Assembly: GCF_003254395.2 (NCBI RefSeq)
Contig: NC_037642.1
Coordinates: 7,453,736 to 7,517,735, forward strand
Direction of reading: 5' to 3'
Source: Apis mellifera
Taxonomy: Eukaryota; Arthropoda; Insecta; Hymenoptera; Apidae
DNA length: 64,000 nucleotides
Under the pieces are notes generated by a model. That model was not told the DNA's origin. It did no database searches and saw nothing but the letters and a program-made list of their open reading frames with translations. Positions 50,944 to 63,310 of this stretch are shown one piece after another. The number at the start of each line of letters is the position of its first letter. Position 1 is the first letter of the stretch. A program made the translations under genes and the position numbers.

Positions 50944-53072
50944 CGGGAGAGAGCGTATCACCGTTGAAAATTCGAGTCGATCGAGGCGATCGATCGGCTC
51001 ATTAAACGAGGAGGAGTCAGCGTGAGTTCGTGAGAAAAGCGGATCGCGCGTTCGCTTGCGACGCGAGATTTCACGCTTCGAGGATCGATTAATTATTCCC
51101 TCGGCCGGCGGAGGCAGGGGATGGGAGGGAGGGAGGGAGCAAGCGAAAAAAGAAAACACGGTGGAATCGTTTAACCGGCGATATCCTGGCAAAAGGCCTT
51201 GCGCGACGCTTCGTTGCATACGTAACGAGATCTCGTCGACGACAAAAGCGTGTTACCACGCCGTTTCACGCTTTTTGCCGTGACTACTAATTTTTACGGA
51301 TATATCGTAACGCGTTTCTTTTCGTTTCCATCCTTATCCCCCCCTCCTTCTTTTTGGTCATTCGTGTATCGTTCCGCTCGATTAAGCCGCGAACGCGTTC
51401 TTTGTCTCGGTTTTCTTAATGCTTCCGGTGACTTAGGATGATTTAAGGATAAATTTATATACAGGGGTAGTTTCAATCATTTCGAAATTCCATTTTCCAA
51501 TTTCTTCGTTTCGAGATTCTCTTATATTTCTTCGAGATTTTGTTACATAAGGTAAGAATTATCGTCGATAATGTCGACGAATCTATTTCGAAATAGGATT
51601 CGCAGTTGAATTAGAAAAGAAAAACGTGTTGCGAGTGAAAATTGTACGCGTGAAAGTAGGAGAGGAAATAACGTTTCAGAATCGCGTATTAATATTTAGA
51701 GATAGATCCCATGATAACGAGGAATTGATGAAAATTAAAGAATATTGCGGCGTTAAATAATAATGGCATCGATGATTCGATTCGACGGTTTAATCGTTAA
51801 TAAATAATCAATTGATAAAAATTTTACGTTAAAATTAACGGAAGAAATTTTTTTTAGGTTACAACTGCAAGATGCGAGCTTAAAAGTGTAAATATTTTCG
51901 ATAAAAAATTAATTATTGATTAATTATCGATGTATTAATAGTTCGAAGAGGTGGCGAAGTATTAGGAGCCGTATAACCAAAATAAGTGGCACGTATCCTC
52001 TGTCCTTTTCGCGCAATGTTGCTTTCTCTTTCTCTTTGATGACGTCACGAATACCTCCTCGCACATTCTGCTATGCTAGTAGCAAGTCGGAGCTTCCAGC
52101 GTCCAAACGCGAGATGGCGCCACCGGTACTAAAATTTTCTATTTATTTACTTTCCTTGTCTAACTTATGGGCAAAAGGAATTACATTTTTCCATATACGA
52201 CAGCATAAGCTCTACGTTTAAAAAATAAATATAAAACGGATGAATAATTCAAATTCCAAAAAGATTTTCACGTCTTCTTTCAGATTATATATTCTTCTAA
52301 TGGTAAAATTATAAAATTTGGTAAAAAATTTCCGCTTACGTTACGATAATCTCGAGAAAAAGTTTCGTCACTTTTCTCCCTAATTATATATTCTTTTGAT
52401 ACAAAATTCAAACACAATTTTCCATTTGGAAATTTTACATTATTCTGCATTAGAAGAACATGATAAGAGGAGAGGTGGCACGAAGGAATTTTTCGTGATT
52501 CCCACGAAATACACGTGTATTTAAGAGCACAAATTTTTAAATTCTTAATACACGTTCTAAACTGTGATGTAGAGAATATCACACATCGTGGACATTGAAA
52601 ATATCCTCTCACCGATTGATTTACATTTAATACACAATATTGATATACAATATTTCCAACATATAGATGAAAAATTTCACCTATATATGTTCCTCTTACG
52701 GAATGGCAAAAATATTTTGTATCCATCGCGTAAAGATAACAAAAGGGAATGGATGAAATTTTTTCAAAAATTCAACCTACCTATCTCACAGTCGGCGCCT
52801 TTCCAACCCTGTATGCACACCTTGTCGCCGTTCTCGTCGCAGGTGTAATGGCCGAATATGTCGTTCCTTGGCCTGCAGAACTTCGTGCAGGTCGCGTTGT
52901 AATAATGATCCGCGCACTGGACCCGAACGCGATAAGCCAGATGAGCGTTTCTCCCTTCATGATTGAGAGTGTGCCACGTGGGTCCTGGCAGGACAATGCC
53001 GCTGAAACTCGCTTCCTCGATCACGCCTGTGCTCGCCTCGTCTCTCGCTTGCAGGATAAGCGTGAATTGCCT
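40822..53072 (-). CDS. Ser: Notch ligand Serrate/Jagged (N-terminal exons not found)
   Basis: Transmembrane DSL ligand that activates Notch on neighbouring cells. Four coding exons in phase: 52781-53072, 43438-44056, 42694-43334 and 40822-42533 (1087 residues). Exon 52781-53072 carries the end of the N-terminal MNLL region (RQFTLILQARD) and the DSL domain: YRVRVQCADHYYNATCTKFC, RPRNDIFGHYTCD, GWKGADCE. By my count 16 EGF repeats follow, many with the calcium-binding D-x-D/N-E-C start; repeat 10 has an insertion. A cysteine-rich VWC-like segment (CNVCECRNGKNQCSNIWCGP) comes next. The transmembrane helix is near 41256-41340 (YVAVLGGALATVLVLALFG). The ~140-residue tail contains EKSNNLQNEENLRRYANPLK, nearly identical to fly Serrate, and ends VLTVHV. 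The signal peptide and the MNLL CCG core were not found up to 64000. Confidence 0.95.
50905..50941. repeat. (GA)n microsatellite
   Basis: About 18 uninterrupted GA dinucleotides within the large Serrate intron. GAGA-factor-type binding is conceivable but not shown. Confidence 0.95.
52040..52047. promoter_or_regulatory. palindromic CRE-like site TGACGTCA
   Basis: A perfect cAMP-response-element palindrome within the Serrate intron, followed about 70 bases on by GAGATGGCGCCACCGG. Binding by CREB/ATF-type bZIP factors is known for the motif; occupancy here is inference. Confidence 0.3.
52280..52726 (-). other. 148-codon intronic ORF next to the Serrate DSL exon
   Basis: An open frame starting 54 bases after the DSL exon donor, on the same strand. 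It is rich in Cys (YFQCPRCV, FRTCIKNLKICA, YTCISW) but matches no family I know. In about 65% AT DNA a stop-free run of this length is somewhat unusual, but expected occasionally in a 64-kb window. No acceptor/donor pair in phase with Serrate was found around it. Confidence 0.15.
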
Positions 53073-56000
53073 CTGCGAACCGAGAAAAATACCATGTAAC
53101 GAGCCATCTTATGGGAATCTTATGTTAGGTCCCTCTACGGGAATTCTATGGGAATCTTCTCCTTAAAAAAATATTAATAACTCTTAAACAAAAGAAAAAA
53201 AGGAAAAAAATTATCATGGATTAAAATTACTTGGCTCTTTCATCGGTTCTCAATTTGTGGACCACCAAGCGATCCTCCAACCGGTCATTTTTTAGTCAAT
53301 GACTCTAAGTAATTACACAAGTCGAATAAACGATAGAAGGATGGAATCGTCGTGATTTTTATATCAATTTTTTCCTTATCTTATATAGGAAGAATCATAT
53401 ATATATGTATCGTTTATCGAGTGCAGAACATTTCTCGTTCCGGCGGATCGAAAATACGGAAAGACGATGTCACGGTGTTGTCTAGGGCTGGTTCGAAAGA
53501 GGAAGAGAGGTGGTTTGATGAAGGCGGCAATTAACCCTTGCCCAGCTTGAATAATTCCCTGTGGCCGACGTGGCCACCAGCGCGAGATGGAGTTTTGCAA
53601 ATTTACACATCACTCCCTCGACCTTTTGCCTCCCCTATTACTCCCATAATGGGATTATCAATTTTTTCACTTCCGTTTCCCGTACTCGCGCATCTCCCAC
53701 GTCACACAACCTACATACATGTAATAAGATATCATAGACTTTACTCAAGTTATCTTCGATGTTCATCGATCACCAACGATGAAATCACTTCTAAATCCTC
53801 ACGATCCTAATCCTTCTCGATCCAACGCGGATTAAACCCAACGTTCGATCATTCCACCCCCTCTCCTGGTGGTTGATCGATATAAAGTAATGGAGAAAAA
53901 GTACTCGACAACCTCTCCTCGAGAGAGTGGAAGCGACGCTCGGAGAATCAGGGAGGCAGAATCAGGGAGGAAGTGAAACAAACGCGATTATCGAAAGAGG
54001 TGGCCAACCACCGCCGCCGATAATTACCGAGGGAAGGGGGCCGGCGTGGCCGTCGACATTTTTCACCGTCGTCCCTCCGCCACAAATCAGAATAATTACA
54101 GCCGGCAGAGTTTGCGTGCTCTCTCCTCCTCCTCCTCCTCTCCTCGCCTCCACCGCGCTTCCTCTCCGCGGTGTACCTCGATTGCTACCACCAATCAAGG
54201 GCCGTGAGTGACGGTCGGCTAATGCAATAAATAAATTCCAATCGCGCTGTCGCGGAAGACAGCGGCTATCTGTTGGGAGAGCTGCCGAGAGAGGAGACCA
54301 GAAGCGGAGGTAAGCCGAGCGACGGATCCCAAACAGGGTGTCCAAGAAGGTACGTACGATAGAAAGCTGGAAGTGTTCCCCATGGAACCGGTCCCGTGCA
54401 ACGGAGAGAGAAGGAGAAAAAAAAGAGAGGAGAGAGAGAGAGAGAGAAAAAGATCGAGGCGCATCGGTGATCTCGCGTGTACCCGGCTCGTGTGTGCGCG
54501 CGCCCGGTTTAATGAACTCGGTCGGATCTCGGTTGGTAGACAATGAGAGGAGGTTGGGACTTCAGTTGAAAGCTTCACCTCTCTCTCGCTTCCATTTTTT
54601 TTCAATTAGAATCGCAGGTGTTTCGCGTGATCGGTCAACCGGCAATTCGAAAATTAAGGGTATCTTATTTTCCACCCCCATTTTTCGATTTTTCGATCCT
54701 TCGCGAGGAGCAATAGTTTGGATCAAGAAGGGGACGCAGTCCGTTCCTTAGCAACGGACGATACACGTGGGAACCTCCGTTGATCGATTCCTTTTCTGAA
54801 AAACGGGCGGGACACCCGTTCAACACGCCCGGCTAACCGCTCGATCGTGACCGCACTGCTTGATCGGCGAATTAGCGAAAACAATCTCCCCCGCCGGCAG
54901 CCTAAATGCTTAGATAACGCGGCTAATGTCGCGCGCGTTTCTCGCGCGACAAATCGCTTCCTAAAGCGGCGCGACACTTCCACCGTTGGAAAGAAAGTTT
55001 TTTCTTACCCCAACGCGACCGATTTGGAGGAGGGAAAAAAAAGTATGGTGAAAAACCTGTTCGATTCCCCGAGATTTTCACTCAGGAGGTGAAGCCTTTG
55101 ATGCGAATTCCGCCTCCATGCTTTTTTCTTCTTCTTCTTCCTCTTCTTCTTTGGACGATATTCGATATTCGCTCGCAATTAAATTAGAGAAAGTAGTACA
55201 ACTCGAAATTGATTCGGAATCGATTATTATTTAATTCTTTTGACTGAATTAATAAATATTTTTAAGCAACTCTTTAAAGATACGTGTATCGAATTGTATA
55301 AAAGAGAAAAGTGTAGTCGATTGGCAAGATGGCGGAGAAACTCGTCCGATCCAATCTTTTTTGAAAAGGGTTGCGAAAAATCCTTGGACCTGGACATAAA
55401 GAGCACCGTTGTGGCCGATCACGGTTGAACACGAGCGTCTCCGCGCTAAATGTAAAGTCGGTTCACTCGTCTCTGCCACTACCTAGAGCAGATGAGCGTT
55501 AATTGGTGTTAATTGGTGGCGAGCTTGGGGCCCGCCGTTCCCACGCCCGCGACTTTCATTCGCTCGCCTTTTTTTTCCCTCGCACCTCGTACATATATAT
55601 ATATATTCTAATTCGTCCGTCCATACATTCGTCGATCAGACCTTCTTCTCTCAACCGTCTCGATCGATATGAGTCAACGTTGGGATTGGGATGATCTGGA
55701 TAAGATTTCTATTATTCGGGCATTTTCGATCGAATCTCTTCCTTTCTTTCGAGGATAAAGAGAAAATGAAGAAAGTGGAACAAATTTCCTTGATCAAGAT
55801 AGATTTTTCTCTTTTTTTCGTTTTGTCTTTCGAAACGGATGATCGATCTCGATTTTATATGGAATGGAAAAAAGAAGAAAATTCAATTTCTGTAATAATA
55901 ATTGTAATTATTATGATGTATATGACTTTCAAAATTTCCATTGTTTCCAACGAAAGTATATCACAGCTCGAGCAAGTGGATTATTTATCTCTCGCATTAA

Positions 56001-58007
56001 CACTGTTTGCATCTTTTTAAATTAATTAAACGATAACTCTGAAAAAGATTCCAAGATCGAGTACGTTTAATATATCGACAATTATAATCTTATAATCACA
56101 ATATAATTAGAAACCGCGTAAAATATCTCGGATTCGTAATAAATTAATTTCCACCGTGCAAATTTCGAAACTTTCGAATTTATATATATTCTTCCATCCC
56201 ATTGTCAATGAAAGTATCCACCGCGCGAAAAAGATCCAACCGAAGCGATGGATCTCCAAGCGAGCGTGGCGATGGATCTAGGAATTCGCGTGGGCGTAGC
56301 GCAGAAAAGGAGCGAATTTCCCCTTTCACCGGCCGAAACCACGTCTCTCTCTCTCTCTCTCTCTCTATTCGTTCGAACGCATTTAAAGAGCGGAGCGTGC
56401 AACAGCTCGCACAGGCGTTCCAGGCAATAAATTATCGGATGGATAAAAAGTCGGGGTAAAAGTCAGGATCCGCGACCACCGCGTGTCTCTCGATCATCGA
56501 TCGATCCGGGTCGAGGGACGTCGTGGGTCGCGTTGTGGGCGTAGGAAATTCATCGAGTCGGATATCATTCCGCAAGATGCGGTTCCAAGCGTGGATCAAT
56601 TAATTAATTTCCTGTCGCCGGCTCGGCTATTCGTGCATCGAGGCGACTTCTCGATCATCGTACATTTATCGTCGTACATATCCGCGTGATTTCACGCGTG
56701 ATAACGCGTGGAGGAGGGGGGATAATGGATATGCACGATGCGTTACAGATCGGGTATGTATTTATTTCGCGTTGGATACCGAGAGATGAATCGGTCGTTA
56801 CTCGGCTCGAGCTTTTATGGACACTTTTCGACGATTAGCGAGTAATATGTTATTTATACGATGGTAAAGTAACTGAACAAACATCGTACAACACCGTTAC
56901 TTTGCATGGAATGTCATTAGATTCGAAGAGATTCTAAGAAAAAAAAAAAAATAACAATCGTTTCTTAAAATAAATTTAAGAACGATAATATTTAAATCGT
57001 CATCAATTTTGAATTAATCTTTATAAGAAAAAAAATAACCTTTAAAATTAATTTTACAGAGATACTACCAATATCGCTTCTTTCTCTCATTCCAAAAAAG
57101 AAAAAAAAAAAAAAAAAGAAAGAAAAAACTTTGGAGCTGCAATTCGAAATGCAGGAACGCTTTTACGATAATGAAAACGGTGATCGTAGAAACGATGAAT
57201 GCACCGTGTCCGAAAAGGATCAGCGGAAGCACGTAGAGGAGGTCGAGGAGCGGCTCCATCTGGCCGTCGTTCCGTCGTGGCGCTCGCCGATGGGCCGGGA
57301 GACGCGTTACACGTCGATCGTGCGCCTCGGTAACTGCACGTAGATACTTACGTACGCCGAATAGAACGCCTTCTCCTTCTCTATGTGAGGCAACGTGTCT
57401 TTGGTTTCGCGGAAAAGATCGAACGAGCGGTACGTGAGGACGCGTACTAAGCAGCGAGCGAATCCAACCAAGCACGCCCGCAACCGATCCGGGAAGCCTT
57501 GAATGGTTTATGCCTTTTGTCGATTTATTCCGCGAGCTTTCCCTCTTTCTTTCTTTCAATGATCCTCCTCCTTTCGTGTTTTATGGCGCTGCATGGTCAT
57601 ACGCCAAGGATTAGAAATTAAAATAAATTGAAAACGTGGCCGAGCGAGCGTTAACAATTTGCAAATTTCTTCCCGCCGTAAACTTTGCGAATTCAGATTC
57701 CCCGTAAACGGGGGTCGTGTCGAATATTTCGAATGGTTTCCGTGAAAAAGTTTTACTTGCGCGGCAATATAATTCCCCGCGTGCCCGCACGCGCGTGTCC
57801 AAAGATTTTCAAATTCAATTGGATTGCTCGTTACCACGAGCCCGGTGGCTACTTTATTACTAATATCTCGCTACACGAATTTATAAATAATGCCGACGAT
57901 TTTAAGTTTAACGAGGTTTATCGATTGGAGAAATTATCGTTTACGTTCGATCGTGTCCCCTTTCCTCTTCTTTTGCGTTCGAGTTTTAGACTTACACGAC
58001 GCCTGTT

Positions 58008-58553
58008 CACTGTCCTTCTTCGTAACAACACTTGTGTGAATTCCAAAAAAGAAAATCCTTTTAAAGAACGATGAAATAGAATATGAAATAGGAAATTTTC
58101 TTACAAACGTTAGGAAAATCAGCTCGAGAAGATCCACCTCTCTGTCTCCACGATGATAAATTCGATTCCAGGGAATTTGGAAGAGGATTCACTGTCCCTC
58201 TTCGCAACAACACTTGTGTGAATTCCAAAAAAGAAAATCCTTTTAAAGAACGATGAAATAGAATATAAAATAGGAAACTTTCTTACAAACGTTAGGAAAA
58301 TTAGCTCGAGAAGATCCAGACCTCTCTGTCTCCACGATCCGCGATAAATTCGATTCCAGAGAATTTGGAGGAGGATTCTCTCTTCGTAACAACACTTGTG
58401 AATTTCAAAAAAGAAAATCCTTTTAAAGAACGATGAAATAGAATATGAAATAGGAAACTTTCTTACAAATGTTAGGAAAATCAGCTCGAGAAGATCCAGA
58501 CCTCTCTGTCTCCACGATCCGCGATAAATTCGATTGCAGGGAATTTGGAGGAG
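58008..58553. repeat. three tandem copies of a 182-bp unit
   Basis: The landmark AACAACACTTGTG recurs at 58024, 58206 and 58388, exactly 182 bases apart each time. Each unit continues with AAAGAAAATCCTTTTAAAGA, GAAATAGAATAT, TTAGGAAAATCAGCTCGAG (or close variants), GATCCA and CTCTCTGTCTCCACGAT. Copies differ by a few substitutions and short indels. The array ends near 58553 at GGAATTTGGAGGAGG. No coding potential is conserved. Confidence 0.92.
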
Positions 58554-59114
58554 GGCCGGCGATCCTCCCCGAAAGCTGCATTCCGGACAGCTCCACCGTT
58601 CAATTACTTTCGAGAGCTATTTCGCAGGAACGCGAGCCGCGGACGAGGTCGAGGAATCCCTCGGCGGAATTCCGACTTTTGATCGCTTTCGAGCACCGCC
58701 GCTGTGTTTACCCTTGACCCTTAAATCTCGCCGCAACAATCGGGGGTCTCGAGGTCAGGCGTCGCGATGCGATAAATTCGCAGACTTATAAACCTCCCCC
58801 CTCTCCTCCGCCAGAGAGGAGAACGATTCATCGGCACAAAACAAGAAGAAGAGGAGAAAGAAGAAGAAAAAGAAGAAGAAGAAGAAGAAGGGGTTGTTCC
58901 TTTGAAAATTCCAACGTTTGAAGGCGAAGGGAAGTTTCGTTCTGGAATCCTTTCCTCGTCCACGGTTCCCAATTAACCGGTTGGCTAATAAATCTCGCGT
59001 TGTCCCCGAGGAGAACCGTGGAGAGACTCTGGAGAGAGAGAAAGGGAGAGAGCGTAGCTGGGGAGGACCGCCTCGAGAGAGGAAAAAACGAAGCGTCGAA
59101 GGAGGAGAGGAAGC

Positions 59115-59117
59115 GGA

Positions 59118-59152
<35 letters not shown>
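59115..59152. repeat. (GAAA)n tetranucleotide tract
   Basis: Nine or so AAAG/GAAA units followed by GGAAG units; a purine-only strand of about 75 bases overall. Confidence 0.9.
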
Positions 59153-60107
59153 GAAGGAAGGGAGGAAGGGAGGAAGAGAGAGGAGGGGATTCTCGAGCGG
59201 GGTCTGTTCAAGCCACTGTTCACAGGGGCACAAGGCCGAGAAGCCTTGGCACGATGTCGCGACGAGGAGTCGCTCGGTTAAAGGAGACGCGGTTTAAAGG
59301 AGGAGCCAGCTCGCGATGCCGGCGGTGGTTTGTCGTGCCTCTCTACCTGCGTATCGCGAAGAACCTGACATTCTTCGCGTTAAATGCCTCCTCGAGCCTA
59401 GCGAGCCGAGCTCTCGCGCCCATTTTACACGTACGCGAGTTCGTCCCCCATGCGCGTTCCATGGGATCGAGGTTGAGCAGGTATGCGTGGCTTATTTCGT
59501 ACACACAGAGAGTACCCACGAGAAAGAATAGAATTTCAGAGGTGTTCTCTGGAAGTAGAACTTAGCTTTGATGGAAAAATAGAGAGGATTGAATCGAAAA
59601 CGATGACATTTTTTAAATTTGAGTTCGCTTTCGAAAAAAAAAAAAGAAAAAAACCCAGAGAATGATTAAACGCTTATGAGGTACACGAGTCGCGCTTTGT
59701 CCGAACGTTCCATAAATCCAGAAGCCCGCGAAAAGTTGTTAAATATTCAATCGCCATAACTCTTCCGGCCATAAAATCCCACTGGCTAAACATTCGTATT
59801 ACAATCTCCCTTGAGCACGCTCAAGGGAATAATGGCGATATTTCAAGCGTGGACGATAACGCATTCAAAAATTGCCTCTAAAATCCGCCGAGGTACCCAT
59901 ACGCGAATTCTTTCCACCGTGGACATAATACCACATAGTACGCGCACACATATATATATACACATATACACGTATATACACGATCGCGGATGGGCACGCG
60001 AGGTCGCAACAGCGAAGAATCGAGACCTGTATACTTACAGGCAACGGAAAACGTGGTTCGGGAGACACGATGGCAACGGCAGCGACTCGTACCACGGGCT
60101 AACTAGC

Positions 60108-60400
60108 GATGGAAGAAGGAGAAGAAGAAGAGGAGGAGGAGGAGGAAGAAGAAGAAGAAGAAAAGGAGGAGAAGGAGAACGAAGAGGAACGATATCCACT
60201 GTTGCGAAGGCAAGAAGAGGAGGGATCACGAGGAGGAGATTGGTATGCGGTCCGCGCAGCGGGTTCACACACGACCCAAAGCCAGCCCAAAGCCAGTCTT
60301 CTGCTTTGAGAAAGAGAGACGAGAAACGGGAGGAGGGGAAGAAGAAGAAAAAGAAGACGAAGAAGAAGAAGAAGAAGAAGAAGGAAGAAGATGGAGAGGT
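60108..60400. repeat. two purine-only (GAA/GGA)n clusters
   Basis: Purine-only runs at about 60108-60190 and 60312-60400, made of GAA and GGA triplets. Such homopurine-homopyrimidine DNA can form triplexes. Apparent Glu/Lys-rich or Ser/Phe-rich open frames here are low-complexity artefacts. Confidence 0.85.
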
Positions 60401-60448
60401 AGGAGGTAAGGACAAGCTCGCGAGGCATTGCCCAAACCGGGGCGACAG

Positions 60449-60477
60449 TTTCTTCCTCCTCCTCCTCCTCCTCCTCT
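60449..60477. repeat. (CTC)n tract complementary to the preceding GGA cluster
   Basis: TTCCTCCTCCTCCTCCTCCTC lies about 300 bases downstream of AGGAGGAGGAGGAGGAAGAA (near 60130), so the two can pair as a long inverted repeat. Confidence 0.85.
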
Positions 60478-63283
60478 TTCATTTGCATACGCTTGATACT
60501 GTACACCTGTGTGCTTCACTTTGCGTTGCGTGCCCCTCGTGTAGCCACGTACCACACCTGATCGATAAGTTCTCGTAAATCTCCACGGTTAATGTACCCC
60601 CTCCCCACTCTTCGGGCCCCCTGCCGCGTCAACGAGGGCAGTTTCGTTGGCCCGCCATTTTTAATCGATGACTTTCGCTCCTTTTCTCAGGGGAGGTTAA
60701 ATTAATAATCTCGGCGAGGCGAATTATGGGCCGAGGCTCGGCCTCGAATTAAGCGAGCCACGTAGAGGAATCTAGATTGAATTCACGCATGTGGGAACGC
60801 GGAAACGGAAAAACGTGGACGATGTGAAAGCAGGAGGGGAGAAGGGATATTATTTCTACAGTTGGTGGAACAGGATCGGCGTGTAGCGGATCGTCGTTAA
60901 TATGGGGCCGAGGGAAAAAGTGGGATGTTCGATCAAAATTTCTAATTACCTGACCGCCGTTTATGCGATTCTCGGACGTGCACTCGCGTGTTCATTAGCG
61001 AGGAGGCGCGTCAAAGGGAATTGTAGAGAGAGAGAGAAAGAGAAGGAGAAAAAAAGAAAGGCGGATGGGAAATTTTTCATACGAGTTGGACGTAAATCTC
61101 TTTGATCGGTCGACGGCCAACAACAAGTCGAGGCTGATTGCGATTCCCGCGGGCGGTTGAACAGCGATTTTGGAGCCGTTCGTTCGCTCGATTAATCGAC
61201 CGGCTCGCGCACATCTCCCTTGACAAATCGATCCTGCTTCCGTATCTTCGCCGCTGCGTGATTTATTCGTGCTTAGGAATCGACCCCCCCTTTACGAAAA
61301 TATAAATGACACGCCACGAATATCTCTATCTAGTTGGTACATCCGTTGGTAAACCGCTCTCTCTCTCTTCCTCGCTTCGATCGTCCGGCTTTTACGATTT
61401 CATTCGTAAGAAAGAAGAATCGATGATGATCGATTAATAATAATCCGTCGTGTAGGAAGAAGGGGAAGGATGGAATTCTTCGATTAATTTTTCAACGATT
61501 CTCAACGACGAATCAAAGAAATATTCAATAATTTCAACTGCTGGCGAAAATACACACACACATATCAAGCGGAATTGTGACAATTGTTATACGCGTTGCT
61601 GTATAAAATTTGCACGCCGTCACGAGGCGTCAGCAACCGGAAACGATTAATATGAACGAATTACCGCCACGTTTCCAAAATGTTCACAGATAATTCTAGA
61701 AAAACGAGGCCACCATCGTTCACCGGCCTCTTGCGAGGCGACCGAATGGAATGCGATATCGACGAAGACGAAGGGAGGGAGGAGATTGGTCGAAGGAGGG
61801 GAGGAGGGGGTCAGGAAACGAGTCCCGAAAAGTATGCAGGGACCCCTTCGAGCGGAGAATGAGACAGAGAGAGAATGGTTTTGGAGGAGAGGACGCGAAG
61901 AATACACCTGTTGGATCCTGACTCACGACGATGATCCCCTGCGGGGATTCGAGGCGTGCCCTCCTCACGCTTGCTCCTTCATTTTCGTCCCCCCGCGGTT
62001 TTTATCCATTCCCTCCGCCGTCGAACACCGTTTAGACGACTATCGTTTATCATTACACGGCCCATTATCGAGGCTATAATTATCGAAATTTATCACGCGC
62101 CACGGGGGGAGGGGGAGCCCGGGGTTTCTCACCAATTCGGGCTTTTCTCTTTCCCCTTCCACGAAAATTAGCTCGATTATTCAGGAGGGTGTCGATAAAT
62201 ACGGGCGACATCACCTGGGAAATTTAAGAGATTTTTTATTATTAGCTCGTTAGAGGAGGGGGGAGAATGAAGTTAAGAAGTTTTCGGTCTCCGGTTTCCA
62301 AAGTTGGCCCAGTTACGTCGATCAACGGTTTTGAAAGATTCGAGCCTTTGAGGCACGGCGAACCGTAACGACGAACTTTATTAAGGCGTGAGAAAGTCCC
62401 CTCCAGGAGGTGATTAAAGCCGCCTCGGCTAATCTACTTACACGACGCCGCGGTTTGGAACTCAATAGCGGCTCGGTTTAAATTGAATGATGCCGTTTGA
62501 CGCGTGACACGGCCGTTTAAACGTCGCATCGATCATCCGATGTCCTTCGGCCAGACCCGTCCCGACTTCGAGAATAATTTCCATTTTTTCCCTTTCCTTC
62601 ACCTTTTTCTTTTTCTTCGCGATTGTGCGACGTGGAGATATCGATTGATCGATCAGTTCGAAAGCGGCAAAACTTCTTTTCCTTTCTCTTTTTTTTTTGC
62701 GAAGATTATTTTTGATTCCGGTTGGATATGTAATGACGATTCGTGAGTTTGAAGGGAAGAATATATATATATTTTTTGATTCTAAACTTTTGGTATATAA
62801 CTTTCGCTTCTTGAGTATCATTTATTAAATCGTATAGATACATCGTTATTTTTCTGGTCTTTTTCTGGTCTATGATTTATGCGCCGATCGATTATTATTC
62901 AATCCTGACGCGTCCAATAACGTTTCCAACAATAAACCAAGAATATTATTCGTCGAATTATAATGTGTTTAATTCCAAGTATTTATTCATTCAATCCTTC
63001 GATCAATATACCGTAAATCGTACGTTTAACCAATTCCATCTCTTTTACGATTATAAATAACCATTCGATCATTTTCGTGCCGAGAATAAATCATAATTAG
63101 TGATAATGAATGCACGAATCTATAAACAATTATCTATTTTTACGCATTGCTCTCGTCAATACATACAACGACAATCTCCACAACTGAATCATCCAACAGT
63201 TTTCAATCTCGTCACCCTCGCGCAAGCCAACACGTTCGTGCCGGCTACTCGCTAATTCAGCCGACACAATGCCCAGTGAGATC

Positions 63284-63310
63284 CACGTGGGCCCACCAAC
63301 CGTGACGTCA
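63284..63310. promoter_or_regulatory. E-box CACGTG and CRE TGACGTCA close together
   Basis: CACGTG at 63284-63289 and the full palindrome TGACGTCA at 63303-63310, only 13 bases apart, near the right edge in a CpG-richer stretch. The combination is typical of an enhancer or promoter. No start site was identified. Confidence 0.35.

Larger units (their letters stand above)
44057..52780 (-). other. 8.7-kb intron of Serrate
   Basis: Between the DSL exon and the first EGF exon. No second gene is credible on either strand. It contains (TCTCG)n at 45148-45172, a 13-C run at 47365-47377, (CT)n at 48224-48242 and (GA)n at 50905-50941, plus a full CRE-like palindrome at 52040-52047. Large introns of developmental genes often hold enhancers; nothing here proves one. 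Confidence 0.7.

Noticed and set aside
53400..53510. tRNA B-box-like CTGGTTCGAAA
   Set aside because: No cloverleaf or A-box could be drawn around it.
59811..60578. 255-codon plus-strand ORF
   Set aside because: Its length comes from purine triplet repeats (Arg/Gly/Lys/Glu runs); no domain, and the opposite frames are equally open.
57330..62450. Consensus GTAAGT donor-like hexamers on the minus strand near 57350, 60033 and 62435, as signs of hidden 5' exons of Serrate
   Set aside because: About three such hexamers are expected by chance in 11 kb, and no matching coding sequence or acceptor was found beside them.
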